From Omphiscola glabra (lineage: Eukaryota; Mollusca; Gastropoda; Lymnaeidae), in the NCBI GenBank assembly GCA_964017045.1, contig OZ024811.1, forward strand, positions 10,696,318 through 10,760,317: a stretch of 64,000 nucleotides of DNA, read 5' to 3'. Below the pieces are notes generated by a model. It worked only from the letters and a program-made list of their open reading frames with translations, was not told the DNA's origin and made no database searches. A program made the position numbers and the translations under genes. Positions 10,901-25,900 of this stretch are shown here, in pieces; within the stretch, counting starts at the first letter, position 1, and each line of letters starts with the position of its first letter.

Positions 10901-13900
10901 CGCCCCTTACCCCAAACCCGCATTATGCCATATACTTTTATGCTAGATTAATCGTTATTTATAACGTGCTAATACTTCTACAACCCCCCCCCCACACACA
11001 CACTTTCCAGTACTTAGAGAGAAGGTTTAACTCAAGAGGCGCTAGACTTCTTGGCACAGTATTGATGATCCTCACACAGGTGAGTCAGGTCTAAATGGAC
11101 AGCGTTAAGTCAAGGACGAACATTTACCTTGTTTTAAAAAAAAGTAAGTTTTAAAATATATACAATAAATTATAGGGTATTGACTTAAGCTAATATTTTG
11201 CCATGTTTTCCTGTGATATGATCTCTATCAACTTCATTAAAAAAAATGAATGTTTTTCTCAGTGAATATCCAATGAACTCCTAGTTATCTCTCACATGTC
11301 CGCGTATTAACACGAAGTCAAAGTGTTAACATATCAATCCTTTATTTATATAAACATTAAAAATGATCATAAAATTCACTATTGGAATGATGATTGAATC
11401 CAGTTCATAGTAAATGGATTTCTCTTCACAAATAACAAGTGAGGTCACTGATACATTGTATCTTTATTTTGTTACTTATGAGACCAACACTTCATAACTG
11501 ATTTTTCATCCATTAAACTACGGCCGCTCAAGTAGTTATGTACTTTCTTTATTTATTATTAAGGATGATATAAAAGCAAAATTTCTTCTACATGACTGTT
11601 GGTTTCTTTCATCAACAGCTGATATATATATGGATATGGATATATATTCTATTTAATTCTCAGGGCATCTTTAGAGCTATTTATTGCAGTCCATTATGAA
11701 GTCATCTACATGACTATATTTCTATTTCATCATCAGGTCATCTATATAGCGATTGCTACCTTTGCCCCGGCAACAGCATTAGAGGCTGGTAAGCAAAAAT
11801 TAGTAAATTAATATCATGGGCAATCTATACAAATACAAATGTTTAATATACAAATGATCACTTAAAAACAAAATAGGGCATTTCAAGAACGCAATGTAGA
11901 CAACTCAAGCTAATATATGAAGAAAACTTTAAATAATATTTATTTTTCTTCGAATATTTCCTAAAAATACTAGTCCGTAATGTCAAATATAATCCATTCA
12001 GTCCAAACATTGCATGTGTAGCTTATTTTGAACATTTGAAACATTCATATACATGACAATAGAAAGTCACTAACTTTAAAATAACGCATTTCTTGCCGCT
12101 CTTCACACAGTGACGGGCTTTCCTGTTTGGGGCACAATCTTGAGTATTGGGGCAGTTGGTACGTTATACACGACAATCGTGAGTATTTTTGGTGTTATAC
12201 ACGACAATTGTGAGTATTTGGGCATTTCGGGTGTTATACACGACAATTGTGAGTATTTGGGCATTTCGGGTGTTATACACGACAATTGTGAGTATTTGGG
12301 CATTTCGGGTGTTATACTCAATTAGGAGTATTTGCGAATTTTGGGTGTTATACACGCACACCTGTTTACTCTTTGGCGTATAATGCACGATTTTGAGGTG
12401 AGGACATTATATATTATATATAATGTATGTTTATGTTTTTTACTATTAAGATAACGTATCGTACGATTTTAAGAGTTTTAGGGTAAACAGGTCTGAACAC
12501 GGCAATCGTGAGTATTTGGGCATTTGGGGTGGCAACTGTGATTATTCATTGTCCTAATTTTAAAAAAGAAATTTTTGTAAAAAAAAGTCTTATTATTATA
12601 CTATAAAATTACTTATGTAAAAAATAAATAATGTTGAAAAAAGTATTATACTATGAAAATACTCATGTACAAAATAAATAATGTTAAAAAAATTATTATA
12701 CTATAAAACGACTTATGAATTATTATACTAATATTATGAAACTACTTAGGTAAAAAAATAAATAATGTTAAAAAAGTATTATACTGTGAACATACTTATG
12801 GTAAACATGAAAACATTCGCTGGTTATTTTGTTAACTCGCCCTCCCCCCCCCCCTCCCCCCCTCAAAAAAAAAAGTCCAGTTAAAATCTCTGCTCGTCAT
12901 ATTTTCTCAGTATTTCTACATTTATTTGCCAGGGAGGCATGAAGGCCGTGATATGGACAGATGTGTTTCAGTCCGGTGTCATGCTGGCCGGTATTCTAGC
13001 CATTGTAATACAGGTGATTGCTAGCTAATATCTCCTAGATTTGACTTTGAACCGCGCTTCGAGCCTATGGGGATGAAGCGTGATTTTTCAAATGAACTTT
13101 ATTATTATTATTATTGTAGCGCTGATTCAAGTCATTAACGCAGCGGTTCTCAATCTATGGGTCGCGACCTCTTCGGGGGTCGAATATTTCTTTCTCAAGG
13201 GTCGCCTTACACCATCGGAAAACACACGTACTCTACAGATATGAAGTAGCAACGAAAATAATTGTATGCCTAGGGGTCGCCACAACACGAGGAACTGTAT
13301 TTAAGGGTCGCGGCATTAGGAAGGTTGAGAACCACTGCATTAACGGCATAAAACAGTGTATTAATATGTATATTTATTAAAGTTGAATTATGTCAATTGT
13401 ACAAGAAGCAAAGCACGGTGGAAAAACCAAACAGAAAGCACACCCGCAACAAAGCCATGTGCATATCATTTCGATAGAAAGGAACTGAAACATATAAATG
13501 AATTAAACCATAGAGCTAGAATTTATCGTGTTCAGAAATTATACCATAGCCATAAATGATGCAATCGGTGCGCATTGTAAAAAGTAGAGAAAAAAATTAC
13601 ACCATAGAAACTGTGTACCACAGACAGACACACGTTTCCGTAGACACCATTATGCGATCGACAGAAATTGGTCGTTTGACATACGCTTCTGAAGTCAACG
13701 GAAATGATTCCAGTTAAGCAGAGTGGCACACATGTTTTAGTTATATTGGTCTTAACGTGTGACATAATAATTAATTTGTAAAAAAATATGCATTATTGAT
13801 AGTTCTAGAATTAATACTAATTATAATTAAGCAAAAAAGACATTATGATATCTATTAATAGAATAACGATTTCCATCGTATCACATTATTAATTAGAGAC

Positions 13901-16900
13901 ACACTTCCAGCTTTATGAAATATTGCGTAAAATATTCTAAAAGCGATTTATTTGAATGTTGAGTTCCATATACTAAAAGTTATTTATTAAATATTGAGTT
14001 TAAATATTTTAAATGTGGTTTTTTATTAGATGTTGAGTTCCAATATTACAAAAGTGATTTATTTTAAATGAAACTTTAAAAAGTATGCATCTCTTAATAA
14101 TTGGTTCATATATCTCTCCCAAAGATGTTATAAACGTTGCTTTCTCTTTACTTCTCCCTTACCAGAATGTTATAAATGTTGCCTGTCTCTTCACTTCTCT
14201 CTGACCAGGGTATTATAAAAGTCGGAGGCATATCACGTGTCTGGGAGATCAATGAACAGTGGGGAAGGATCAAATTTTTCAAGTTGGTTTCTTTAAAATG
14301 TCATTTGTGTTAAAATATCCGCTTATTCTAAGCCTCCGCATACATTCATTTCCATTCTTAGTTCTTTCAAAGATTGGAATTTTTCTTTTTTTAGAACCAA
14401 CTTCATCATCATCATCATCATCATCATGTTCCTTTGTCCTTGGACCGTTGGGGCGCCACAGATGACATTAAAACTATTCTTCTCCATTCCTCTCGGTCTT
14501 AGAGATTACCTAAAGATAGCCGACAAACAAATGCTAGTGAGAGGGGCGCACGTAAAGACTTCAGTTAGTTTGTTTAAGATTTGAAGAAAAAAAAGTTTAA
14601 AACTAATGGGGACACTTTGTAATTGATCACATCGTCACAGCCTGAATCCAAACTTATGTTCACAGCTTCAGTCCTGACCCCACTGTCCGTCACACTTTCT
14701 GGAACCTAATCATCAGCTCAGCGACATTGTGGATGGGGCACTACGGCATCAACCAGGCCAGCGTACAGCGGTACTCAAGTTTGCCGACACTGAGGAATGC
14801 AAAGATGTGAGCGTGAGCTATTCGATGTTTAACATTTCCTTTTGTTTATAGAGTTTGAGGACAAAAATAATAGATTTGATATCTTCGATATTTTTAAAAT
14901 TTATTTTCTTTGAGGAGGAGAGAAATGAAATTCACAGAGCGTAATTATGAATGATAATATGTGACTTCTCTTCACAATTTTTAAGTAAAGACATTCGCCT
15001 GACTTATGACTTCCAAAAGAATCCCCAAAACTTTGTTTCATCATCATCATCATCGCCTGTCGTCCCATCTGGGGCCAAAAACAAAGGCCCTCCAGGCATC
15101 TCGGTCTTGGCCAAGTCTCTCCAGCTGTCCCCAGTTGTGCCCACTCTTTTTGATGTCTGCCTCCAGCTCCCTTCTCCAAGTCGTTTTGGGTCTTCCTCAA
15201 AAAACCCACAACTGTGTTTAACTAATCAAAATATATGGCTATACCCTAAGCCCGGATAATTGTTTTGGAGGGTTGGCAATCCAAAAATGACGCCCATCCC
15301 CCTTCTCTCTTATACTTGAGTTTCCGCTCACCCATTCATAAGACGACCTCGCGTAATTTCGTCGCCTCTCACTGGAATATTTTAAAGGAATTAAGCATAC
15401 CAATATATAGACGGCAGATGCCCCCCCGGGAATCTAGAAGGCCTTACGTAGGCTGTCTAGAAGGCCTTACGTAGGCTGTCTAGAAGGCCTTACGTAGGCT
15501 GTCTAGAAGGCCTTACGTAGGCTGTCTAGAAGGCCTTACGTAGGCTGTCTAGAAGGCCTTACGTAGGCTGTCTAGAAGGCCTTACGTAGGCTGTCTAGAA
15601 GGCCTTACGTAGGCTGTCTAGAAGGCCTTACGTAGGCTGTCTAGAAGGCCTTACGTAGGCTGTCATGTAAGACGTATTTAAGACACATTCTATAAACTTT
15701 TGTATTCCTGACTCCATGTCTTATTGTCTGTCCTATTCTAACTGTAACGTGTTAGTGTCCTACATCGTGTTCTCACAGTTCAGTGATGTTAAATTCCCTC
15801 GGAGTGTTCTTTCTGCTTCTACTGACCTGCTTGTCTGGAATCGTTCTCTTCGCCTACTACGCTGACAAGAACTGTGATCCTCTAGGTCAGAAACTTGTGC
15901 AGAATTCTAATCAGGTAAGAGGGAAGTGAATCTTGGCCCTTTTCTTCATCTAAAATATGATTTTGAGACTAGAACATATCTCATAAAATTATTATCAATT
16001 TCAAGTGTACTAGAGGATTATTATGGCCTTCACATGAAATTAATTTTAATAGCAGCTTTTTAAAAATGATGAAAAAATAAATTATACGCAATTCGCTAAA
16101 TAATTTTTTGAGAAAAGATTAAAATTGATTCAATCTCATTTTGCCGTATCTTCATTCAATCCTTTATTTATTGTGAGTATAACAGACATGCATGGCTGAC
16201 GTGTTCTTTGACATTGGTTGGCGTTTGTTTCTTTGTTTCTTTGTTGTTTTTTCTGGTGGCGGTGAGAGAATGGGAATATAATTACATTAATTAACCGTGC
16301 AAATGAGAACATGATTTTCCATGGATATCTTAACTAGATCTCGTTCAATGTGTTCTATTCGTAGTTGATACCTTACTTTGTCATGGAAACTCTTGCATAC
16401 CCTGGAGTTCCTGGTCTTTTCATAGCAAGTCTGTTTTCTGGTGCATTAAGGTAAGTAACAGTAACGCCACATTAAAGGATTTGTCAGATGTTTCTATCAA
16501 GTGCTGTTCACCTAAGTGCTATCAATTTCGGCCAAGTTCCCAAAATCAAATGAAAATGTGAAACATACTATTTTACATATTCGAAATTTTACTATATTTG
16601 AGTTAAAGTCGATAGAGAATCTACTACTTTCATCTTTTACAGCTCTGTGTCCTCCTCACTTAACGCACTTGGCGCCATCACCTGGGAGGACATCTTAAAA
16701 CCAAGATTTGACAGCAAACTGACAGAGTACCAGAAGACGTTAGTCACAAAATTCATCGGTGCATATAACCAGTTTTTGTTATTGCTTTGAGTTATGGGAT
16801 TTAAGTGTTTGAAATAAAAAAAATTAAAATCGATGCCATTAAAGGTAAATTAAATATCATAATAAGATGCGGGAATATCCGTACTGTTATTGTTGGCACT

Positions 16901-19900
16901 TTCTGTGCTTAAAAAAATCTATAAATAAAACCAAAGGGAACTAACACAATGTATAGTTATCACTCTTTGAATGTGGGCAGTGGATGTGCATTGTGCATGC
17001 AACGTGTAACTGGTAAGGTAAGTTTATAAGTTATTAATGGGCGCTACATAAAATGAGCAGTGTATAACAAATGATGGAGTGAAGGTGTGCGTTCCATCTG
17101 TATGAAGGATATAGTGGAGCAATGTATAACAAATGAAGGAGTGACGGTGTACGTTCCATCTGTATGAAGGATATAGTGGAGCAATGAATAACAAATGATG
17201 GAGTGAAGGTGTGCGTTCCATCTGTATGAAGGATATAGTGGAGCAATGTATAACAAATGATGGAGTGAAGGTGTGCGTTCCATCTGTATGAAGGATATAG
17301 TGGAGCAATGTATAACAAATGATGGAGTGAAGGTGTGCGTTCCATCTGTATGAAGGATATAGTGGAGCAATGTATAACAAATGAAGGAGTGAAGGTGTGC
17401 GTTCCATCTGTATGAAAGATATAGTGGAGCAATGTATAACAAATGATGGAGTGAAGGCGTACGTTCCATCTGTATGAAGGATATAGTGGAGCAATGTATA
17501 ACAAATGATGGAGTGAAGGCGTATGTTCCATCTGTATGAAAGATATAGTGGAGCAATGTATAACAAATGATGGAGTGAAGGCGTACGTTCCATCTGTATG
17601 AAGGATATAGTGGACACTTATTCCTTTTATTTTCCTGTCTTTATATGTCCAGTTTCCACATACCTTGTTCCACTATTTCCTTTAATGCACAATGGATGAT
17701 TGCTGTCAATTAAACCGCTAATTACTCCATAATTTTTAGGTTGTAATAAATTTTTAATTTTTTTTTTTAAAGATTAAAATATTAGAATAGTTTGAAATTT
17801 TTAAACTGAATTTAATATATGTAAAGCAGTAAGGCTTATAGGATTAAATTTTATGTTTTTAGTTTGTTCTTATGGAGTTTTGGCGATGTGCCTTAGCTTT
17901 GCAATAGAACATCTGGATGGGACAGTCATGCAGGTAGTTCTATGTCAGTGCTGTTGGGAATGGGGTATAAAGAAAGAATACATTTAAAAGTTCTGGTATA
18001 TTAACTAATTATTTCTTTTGTATGTCATTTAGACTAGTATGTCGCATTAGTTTCTTATAATTTTAAAGACATTTAATAAACTCTAAATGCTTAAGTTCTT
18101 TGATTTATCGCAGTTTAGTTATACTATATACTCTTAACACTGCCTTTACCTACTTGTAGATATAAATTTTCATTGCAAATTTTAAAAAAAAAAAATCTTT
18201 CCACGATTGGCTAAACTTAAATCCTGGGATACAACTTTCTTTAACTGAATAACATAAAGTGAATTTTTTTCTGTCTCCAGATGTCTGCCAGTTTAACTGG
18301 CTCTGTGTTCGGACCCCTGGCCGGCATGTTTATTCTGGGAGCAATATTTCCTTGGGCCAACAGCTACGTATGTCAATGAGAAATTAATTTTGCCGACAGC
18401 TTTGTATGTCAATGAGAACTGAATGTTGCCAACAGCTATGCATGTCAATGAGAAATGAATGTTGCCAACAGCTATGTATGTCAATGAGAAATGAATGTTG
18501 CCAACAGCTACGTATGTCAATGAGAAATGAATGTTTCCAACAACTACGTATGTCAATGAGAAATGAATGTTTCCAACAACTATGTATGTCAATGAGAAAT
18601 GAATGTTTCCAACAGCTACGTATGTCAATGAGAAATGAATGTTTCCAACAACTACGTATGTCAATAAGAAATGAATGTTTCCAATGGTTACGTATGTCAA
18701 TGTGAAATGAATGTTGCCGACAGCTTTGTATGTCAATGAGAAATGAATGTTGCCGACAGCTTTGTATGTCAATGAGAAATGAATTTTTCCAACAACTACG
18801 TATGTCAATGAGAAATGAATGTTTCCAACAACTACGTATGTCAATGAGAAATGAATGTTTCCAAAAGCTACGTATGTCAATGAGAAATGAATGTTTCCAA
18901 CAACTACGTATGTCAATGATAAATGAATGTTTTCAACAACTACGTATGTCAATGAGAAATGAATGTTTCCAACAGCTACGTATGTCAATGAGAAATGAAT
19001 GTTTCCAACAACTACGTATGTCAATGAGAAATGAATGTTTCCAACAACTATGTATGTCAATGAGAAATGAATGTTTCCAACAGCTACGTATGTCAATGAG
19101 AAATGAATGTTTCCAACAGCTACGTATGTCAATGAGAAATGAATGTTTCCAACAACTATGTATGTCAATGAGAAATGAATGTTTCCAACAGCTACGTATG
19201 TCAATGAGAAATGAATGTTTCCAACAACTATGTATGTCAATGAGAAATGAATGTTTCCAACAGCTACGTATGTCAATGTGAAATGAATGTTTCCAACAGC
19301 TACGTATGTCAATGTGAAATGAATGTTTCCAACAGCTACGTATGTCAATGTGAAATGAATGTTTCCAACAGCTACGTATGTAAATGAGAAATGAATTTTT
19401 CTGTCTGTGACTTTATGATTTATATATCTTGATAATATTTTTTTTTACAAATTCTGAGTGTTAACATGGTGTTAACGTTTACTAATTTTTTTATGGATAA
19501 CAATATAATTTGTCTTGGTGTTCAAAGCAACAATTTGTTTTTGGATTGATTTCATATTTCAATTAACACAGTATTTATATATTTTTTGTGTGTTAAAATA
19601 CTAGTGTGGAATCCATCTCATCTATTTAAGATAAGCCATGTTAAACATTACAATGCAGCAAAAATAATGTCTCTTCTGCAGTAACTCACTCGAGATATGT
19701 TCATGTTTTAATTGCTGTAGGCTGTCCTTTATTTGTGTCTAACTCAATGTTAAGTTAAAGGAACACGGATTTTTTTGTGGTTTAAATTACATGTATTTGT
19801 TTTTATCCCCACCCCCCAGGGTGCTATCTCGGGAGGGCTGTTCGGCCTGGGTGTCAGCATGTGGCTGTCGGTTGGCTCCTTTGTTTACGGAATTCGCCTG

Positions 19901-22900
19901 CCCAGTAAGCCCTTTCCCAATGGCACGTGCCTGGCACACCCTAACATCACCATGACAACCACTACTATGGCGTCATTAAACACTGTGCTGACCACGCAGT
20001 TACCCAACAAGGCGATAGAAAGGTACAAATACGTTGCTCATTAAATTAACGTTATATAAATAACGTGGGTAAATAAAGCAGGTGCAAGCTTGTGTATTCA
20101 GCTGGAAATTAACGTTTCAAACATGTTGAGGTCAAAAGTCTTCTAAAAATAATTTCCACAAAATTGTATAAGGTTATATATTAAACGTGTGGTTTTTGTG
20201 AAGACTGATAGTGATGAGACCCGGGTTTTTAGCGAGCACATGTCAAAGTCTGATACATCAGACAAGATCGGTGTACAAATTCGAAATAATTTGAAAAGTA
20301 GTTTTCAGATATGACCTTTTTTTGGAATAGATGAACGTACACACATCTTAACTACCTCGATGGAACCCCTTCTTACGACCACAAAACTTAAAGTAATTCA
20401 AACATTTGCTCGGCAATAAAGACAATAATGACGTCGTTTTGCTTCGAGGCGTAACATTAAACGAATTTGGTTTAAATAAAGAATTTAGTTCAAAGCCCCA
20501 ACAAATTTTAATATTTCCATTTTCTGCGTTTCAAATCAGGTCGGGCATCCTGGAGTTCTACAACTTGTCTTATCTGTGGTTCGGGACGGCAGGGACATTG
20601 TCTGTCATCATCGTAGGCCTGGTTGTTAGCTTTGTTACAGGTGAGAACGAAGACGCGGTGAGATAAGAGGGGGTTGACATAGAGCGTATCATAAGCAGCT
20701 TATCGTGGTGATTAAAGTTAGATTACGATCACTGATGAAGCTTGTCAAAAGTTATCCCATTAGAGGCATTACCGCGAACTAAAATTGTAAACTCTCAGTC
20801 TCAGTCTACTCAAACACTGCGGTGAATTATGTCTCACACACATCAGTTTACGTGAACAACATTTCAAAACTATATCAACTGCCGTGAACCACATTTTAAC
20901 ACAATATCAACTCCCATGAACCACATTTCAATACAATATCAAATTCCATGAACCACATTTCAACACAATATCAACTCCCGTGAACAACATTTCAACATAA
21001 TATCAACTCCCGTGAGACAGATTTCAACACAATATCAACTCCCATTAACCACATTTCAACACAATATTAACTCCCGTGAACCAGATTTCAACACAATATC
21101 AACTCCCGTGAACAAGATTTCAACACAATATCAACTCCCGTGAACCAGATTTCAACACAATATCAACTCACGTGAGCCAACTTTCAACACAATATCAACT
21201 CCCGTGAACCAGATTTCAACACAATATCAACTCCCATGAATCAGATTTCAACACAATATCAACTCACGTGAACCAGATTTCAACACAATATCAACTCCCG
21301 TGAACCACATTTCAACACGTTATAAACTCCGTGAACCATATTTCAACATGTTATCAACTCCCGTGAACCACATTTCAACATGTTATCAACTCCTGTGAAC
21401 CACATTTCAACACAATATCAACTCCCGTGAACCAAAATTCAACACGTTATCAACTCACGTGAACCAGATTTCAACACAATATCAACTCCCGTGAACCAGA
21501 TTTCAACACAATATCAACTCACGTGAGCCAACTTTCAACACAATATCAACTCCCGTGAACCAGATTTCAACACAATATCAACTCCCGTGAACCAGATTTC
21601 AACACAATATCAACTCACGTGAGCCAACTTTAAACACAATATCAACTCCCGTGAACCAGATTTCAACACAATATCAACTCCCATGAACCAGATTTCAACA
21701 CAATATCAACTCCCGTGAACCAGATTTCAACACAATATCAACTACCATTAACCAGATTTCAACACAATATCAACTCCCGTGAACCAGATTTCAACACAAT
21801 ATAAACTCCCGTGAGCCACATTTCAACACAATATCAACTCCCGTGAACCAGATTTCAACACGTTATCAACTCCCATTAACCAGATTTCAACACAATATCA
21901 ATTCCCGTGAACCAGATTTCAACACAATATCAACTCCCATGAGCAACATTTCAACACAATATCAACTCCCGTGAACCAGATTTCAACACAATATCAACTC
22001 CCATGAGCCACATTTAAACACAATATCTACTCCCGTGAACCACATTTCAACACAATATCAACTCCCGTGAACCAGATTTCAACACAATATCAACTCCCGT
22101 GAGCCACATTTCAACACAATATCAACTCCCGTGAGCCACATTTCACCACAATATCAACTCCCGTGAGCCACATTTCAACACGTTATCAACTCCCGTGAAC
22201 CACATTTCAACACGTTATCAACTCACGTTAACCACATTTCAACACGTTATAAACTCTCGTGAACCACATTTCAACACGTTATCAACTCCCGTGAACCACA
22301 TACAACACGTTATCAACTCCATTGAACAACATTTCAACACAATATCAACTCCATTGAACCAGATTTCAACACGTTATGAACTCACGTGAACCACATTTCA
22401 ACACAATATCAACTCATGTGAACCAGATTTCAACACGTTATCAACTCCCGTGAACCAGATTTCAAAACAATATCAACTCCCGTGAACCACATTTCAACAC
22501 AATATCAACTCCAGTGAACCACATTTTAACACAAAATCAACTCCCGTGAACCACATTTCAACACGTTATCAACTCCCGTGAGCCACATTTCAACACAGTA
22601 TCAACTCCGGTGAACCACATTTTAACACAATATCGACTTCCGTGAACCACATTTCAACACAATATCAACTCCAGTGAACCACATTTTAACACAATATCAA
22701 CTCCCGTGAACCACATTTCAACACGTTATCAACTCTCGTGAGCCACATTTCAACACAGTATCAACTCCCGTGAACCACATTTCAACACAGTATCAACTGC
22801 CGTGAGCCACATTTCAACACAATATCAACTCCCGTGAACCACATTTTAACACGTTATCAACTCACGTGAGCCACATTTCAACACAGTATCAACTCCCGTG

Positions 22901-25900
22901 AACCACATTTCAACACAATATCAACTCCCGTGAGCCACATTTCAACACACTATCAACTCCTGTGAACCACCTTTTAACACAATATCAACTCCCGTGAACC
23001 CCATTTCAACACGTTATCAACTCCCGTGAACCACATTTCAACACAGTATCAAGTCCCGTGAACCAGATTTCAACACAATATCTACTTATGACGCAACTCA
23101 TGACACAACTCAAGACACAACTCACGGAGCCCAAAAAGCAATCACCCTGACACAGTGATCCTCAAAACCTTGACAGCAGTCAACTCCCGTGAGCCACATT
23201 TCAACACAGTATCAACTCCCGTGAACCACATTTCAACACAGTATCAACTCCCGTGAACCACATTTCAACACAATATCAACTCCCGTGAGCCACATTTCAA
23301 CACACTATCAACTCCTGTGAACCACCTTTCAACTCAATATCAACTCCCGTGAACCCCATTTCAACACGTTATCAACTCCCGTGAACCACATTTCAACACA
23401 GTATCAACTCCCGTGAGACACATTTCAACACAATATCAACTCCCGTGAACCAGATTTCAACACGTTATCAACTCCCATTAACCAGATTTCAACACAATAT
23501 CAATTCCCGTGAACCAGATTTCAACACAATATCAACTCCCATGAGCAACATTTCAACACAATATCAACTCCCGTGAACCAGATTTCAACACAATATCAAC
23601 TCCCATGAGCCACATTTAAACACAATATCTACTCCCGTGAACCACCTTTCAACACAATATCAACTCCCGTGAACCAGATTTCAACATAATATCAACACCC
23701 GTGAGCCATATTTCAACACAATATCAACTCCCGTGAGCCACATTTCAACACGTTATAAACTCTCGTGAACCACATTTCAACACGTTATTAACTCCCGTGA
23801 ACTACATTACAACACGTTATCAAATCCATTGAACAACATTTCAACACAATATCAACTCCCTTGAACCAGATTTCAACACGTTATCAACTCACGTGAGCCA
23901 ACTTTCAACACAATATCAACTCCCGTGAACCAGATTTCAACACAATATCAACTCCAGTGAACCAGATTTCAACACAATATCAACTCACGTGAGCCAACTT
24001 TAAACACAATATCAACTCCCGTGAACCAGATTTCAACACAATATCAACTCCCATGAACCAGATTTCAACACAATATCAACTCCCGTGAACCAGATTTCAA
24101 CACAATATCAACTACCATTAACCAGATTTCAACACAATATCAACTCCCGTGAACCAGATTTCAACACAATATAAACTCCCGTGAGCCACATTTCAACACA
24201 ATATCAACTCCCGTGAACCAGATTTCAACACGTTATCAACTCCCATTAACCAGATTTCAACACAATATCAATTCCCGTGAACCAGATTTCAACACAATAT
24301 CAACTCCCATGAGCAACATTTCAACACAATATCAACTCCCGTGAACCAGATTTCAACACAATATCAACTCCCATGAGCCACATTTAAACACAATATCTAC
24401 TCCCGTGAACCACCTTTCAACACAATATCAACTCCCGTGAACCAGATTTCAACACAATATCAACTCCCGTGAGCCACATTTCAACACAATATCAACTCCC
24501 GTGAGCCACATTTCACCACAATATCAACTCCCGTGAGCCACATTTCAACACGTTATCAACTCCCGTGAACCACATTTCAACACGTTATCAACTCACGTTA
24601 ACCACATTTCAACACGTTATAAACTCTCGTGAACCACATTTCAACACGTTATCAACTCCCGTGAACCACATTACAACACGTTATCAACTCCATTGAACAA
24701 CATTTCAACACAATATCAACTCCATTGAACCAGATTTCAACACGTTATCAACTCACGTGAACCACATTTCAACACAATATCAACTCATGTGAACCAGATT
24801 TCAACACGTTATCAACTCCCGTGAACCAGATTTCAAAACAATATCAACTCCCGTGAACCACATTTCAACACAATATCAACTCCAGTGAACCACATTTTAA
24901 CACAATATCAACTCCCGTGAACCACATTTCAACACGTTATCAACTCCCGTGAGCCACATTTCAACACAGTATCAACTCCCGTGAACCACATTTCAACACG
25001 TTATCAACTCCCGTGAACCACATTTTAACACAATATCGACTTCCGTGAACCACATTTCAACACAATATCAACTCCAGTGAACCACATTTTAACACAATAT
25101 CAACTCCCGTGAACCACATTTCAACACGTTATCTACTCTCGTGAGCCACATTTCAACACAGTATCAACTCCCGTGAACCACATTTCAACACAGTATCAAC
25201 TGCCGTGAGCCACATTTCAACACAATATCAACTCCCGTGAACCACATTTTAACACGTTATCAACTCACGTGAGCCACATTTCAACACAGTATCAACTCCC
25301 GTGAACCACATTTCAACACAATATCAACTCCCGTGAGCCACATTTCAACACACTATCAACTCCTGTGAACCACCTTTTAACACAATATCAACTCCCGTGA
25401 ACCCCATTTCAACACGTTATCAACTCCCGTGAACCACATTTCAACACAGTATCAAGTCCCGTGAAACAGATTTCAACACAATATCTACTTATGACGCAAC
25501 TCATGACACAACTCAAGACACAACTCACGGAGCCCAAAAAGCAATCACCCTGACACAGTGATCCTCAAAACCTTGACATCAGTCAACTCCCGTGAGCCAC
25601 ATTTTAACACAGTATCAACTCCCGTGAACCACATTTCAACACAGTATCAACTCCCGTGAACCACATTTCAACACAATATCAACTCCCGTGAGCCACATTT
25701 CAACACACTATCAACTCCTGTGAACCACCTTTCAACTCAATATCAACTCCCGTGAACCCCATTTCAACACGTTATCAACTCCCGTGAACCACATTTCAAC
25801 ACAGTATCAACTCCCGTGAGACACATTTCAACACAATATCAACTCCCGTGAACCAGATTTCAACACGTTATCAACTCCCATTAACCAGATTTCAACACAA

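Noticed and set aside
17024..17617. Three overlapping minus-strand open frames of 165-197 residues
   Set aside because: They read through the 62-bp minisatellite; the peptides are pure repeats with no domain and no splice or start context.
18293..19348. A 351-residue minus-strand open frame and plus-strand partners
   Set aside because: All arise from the 36-bp donor-anchored array, whose length is divisible by three.
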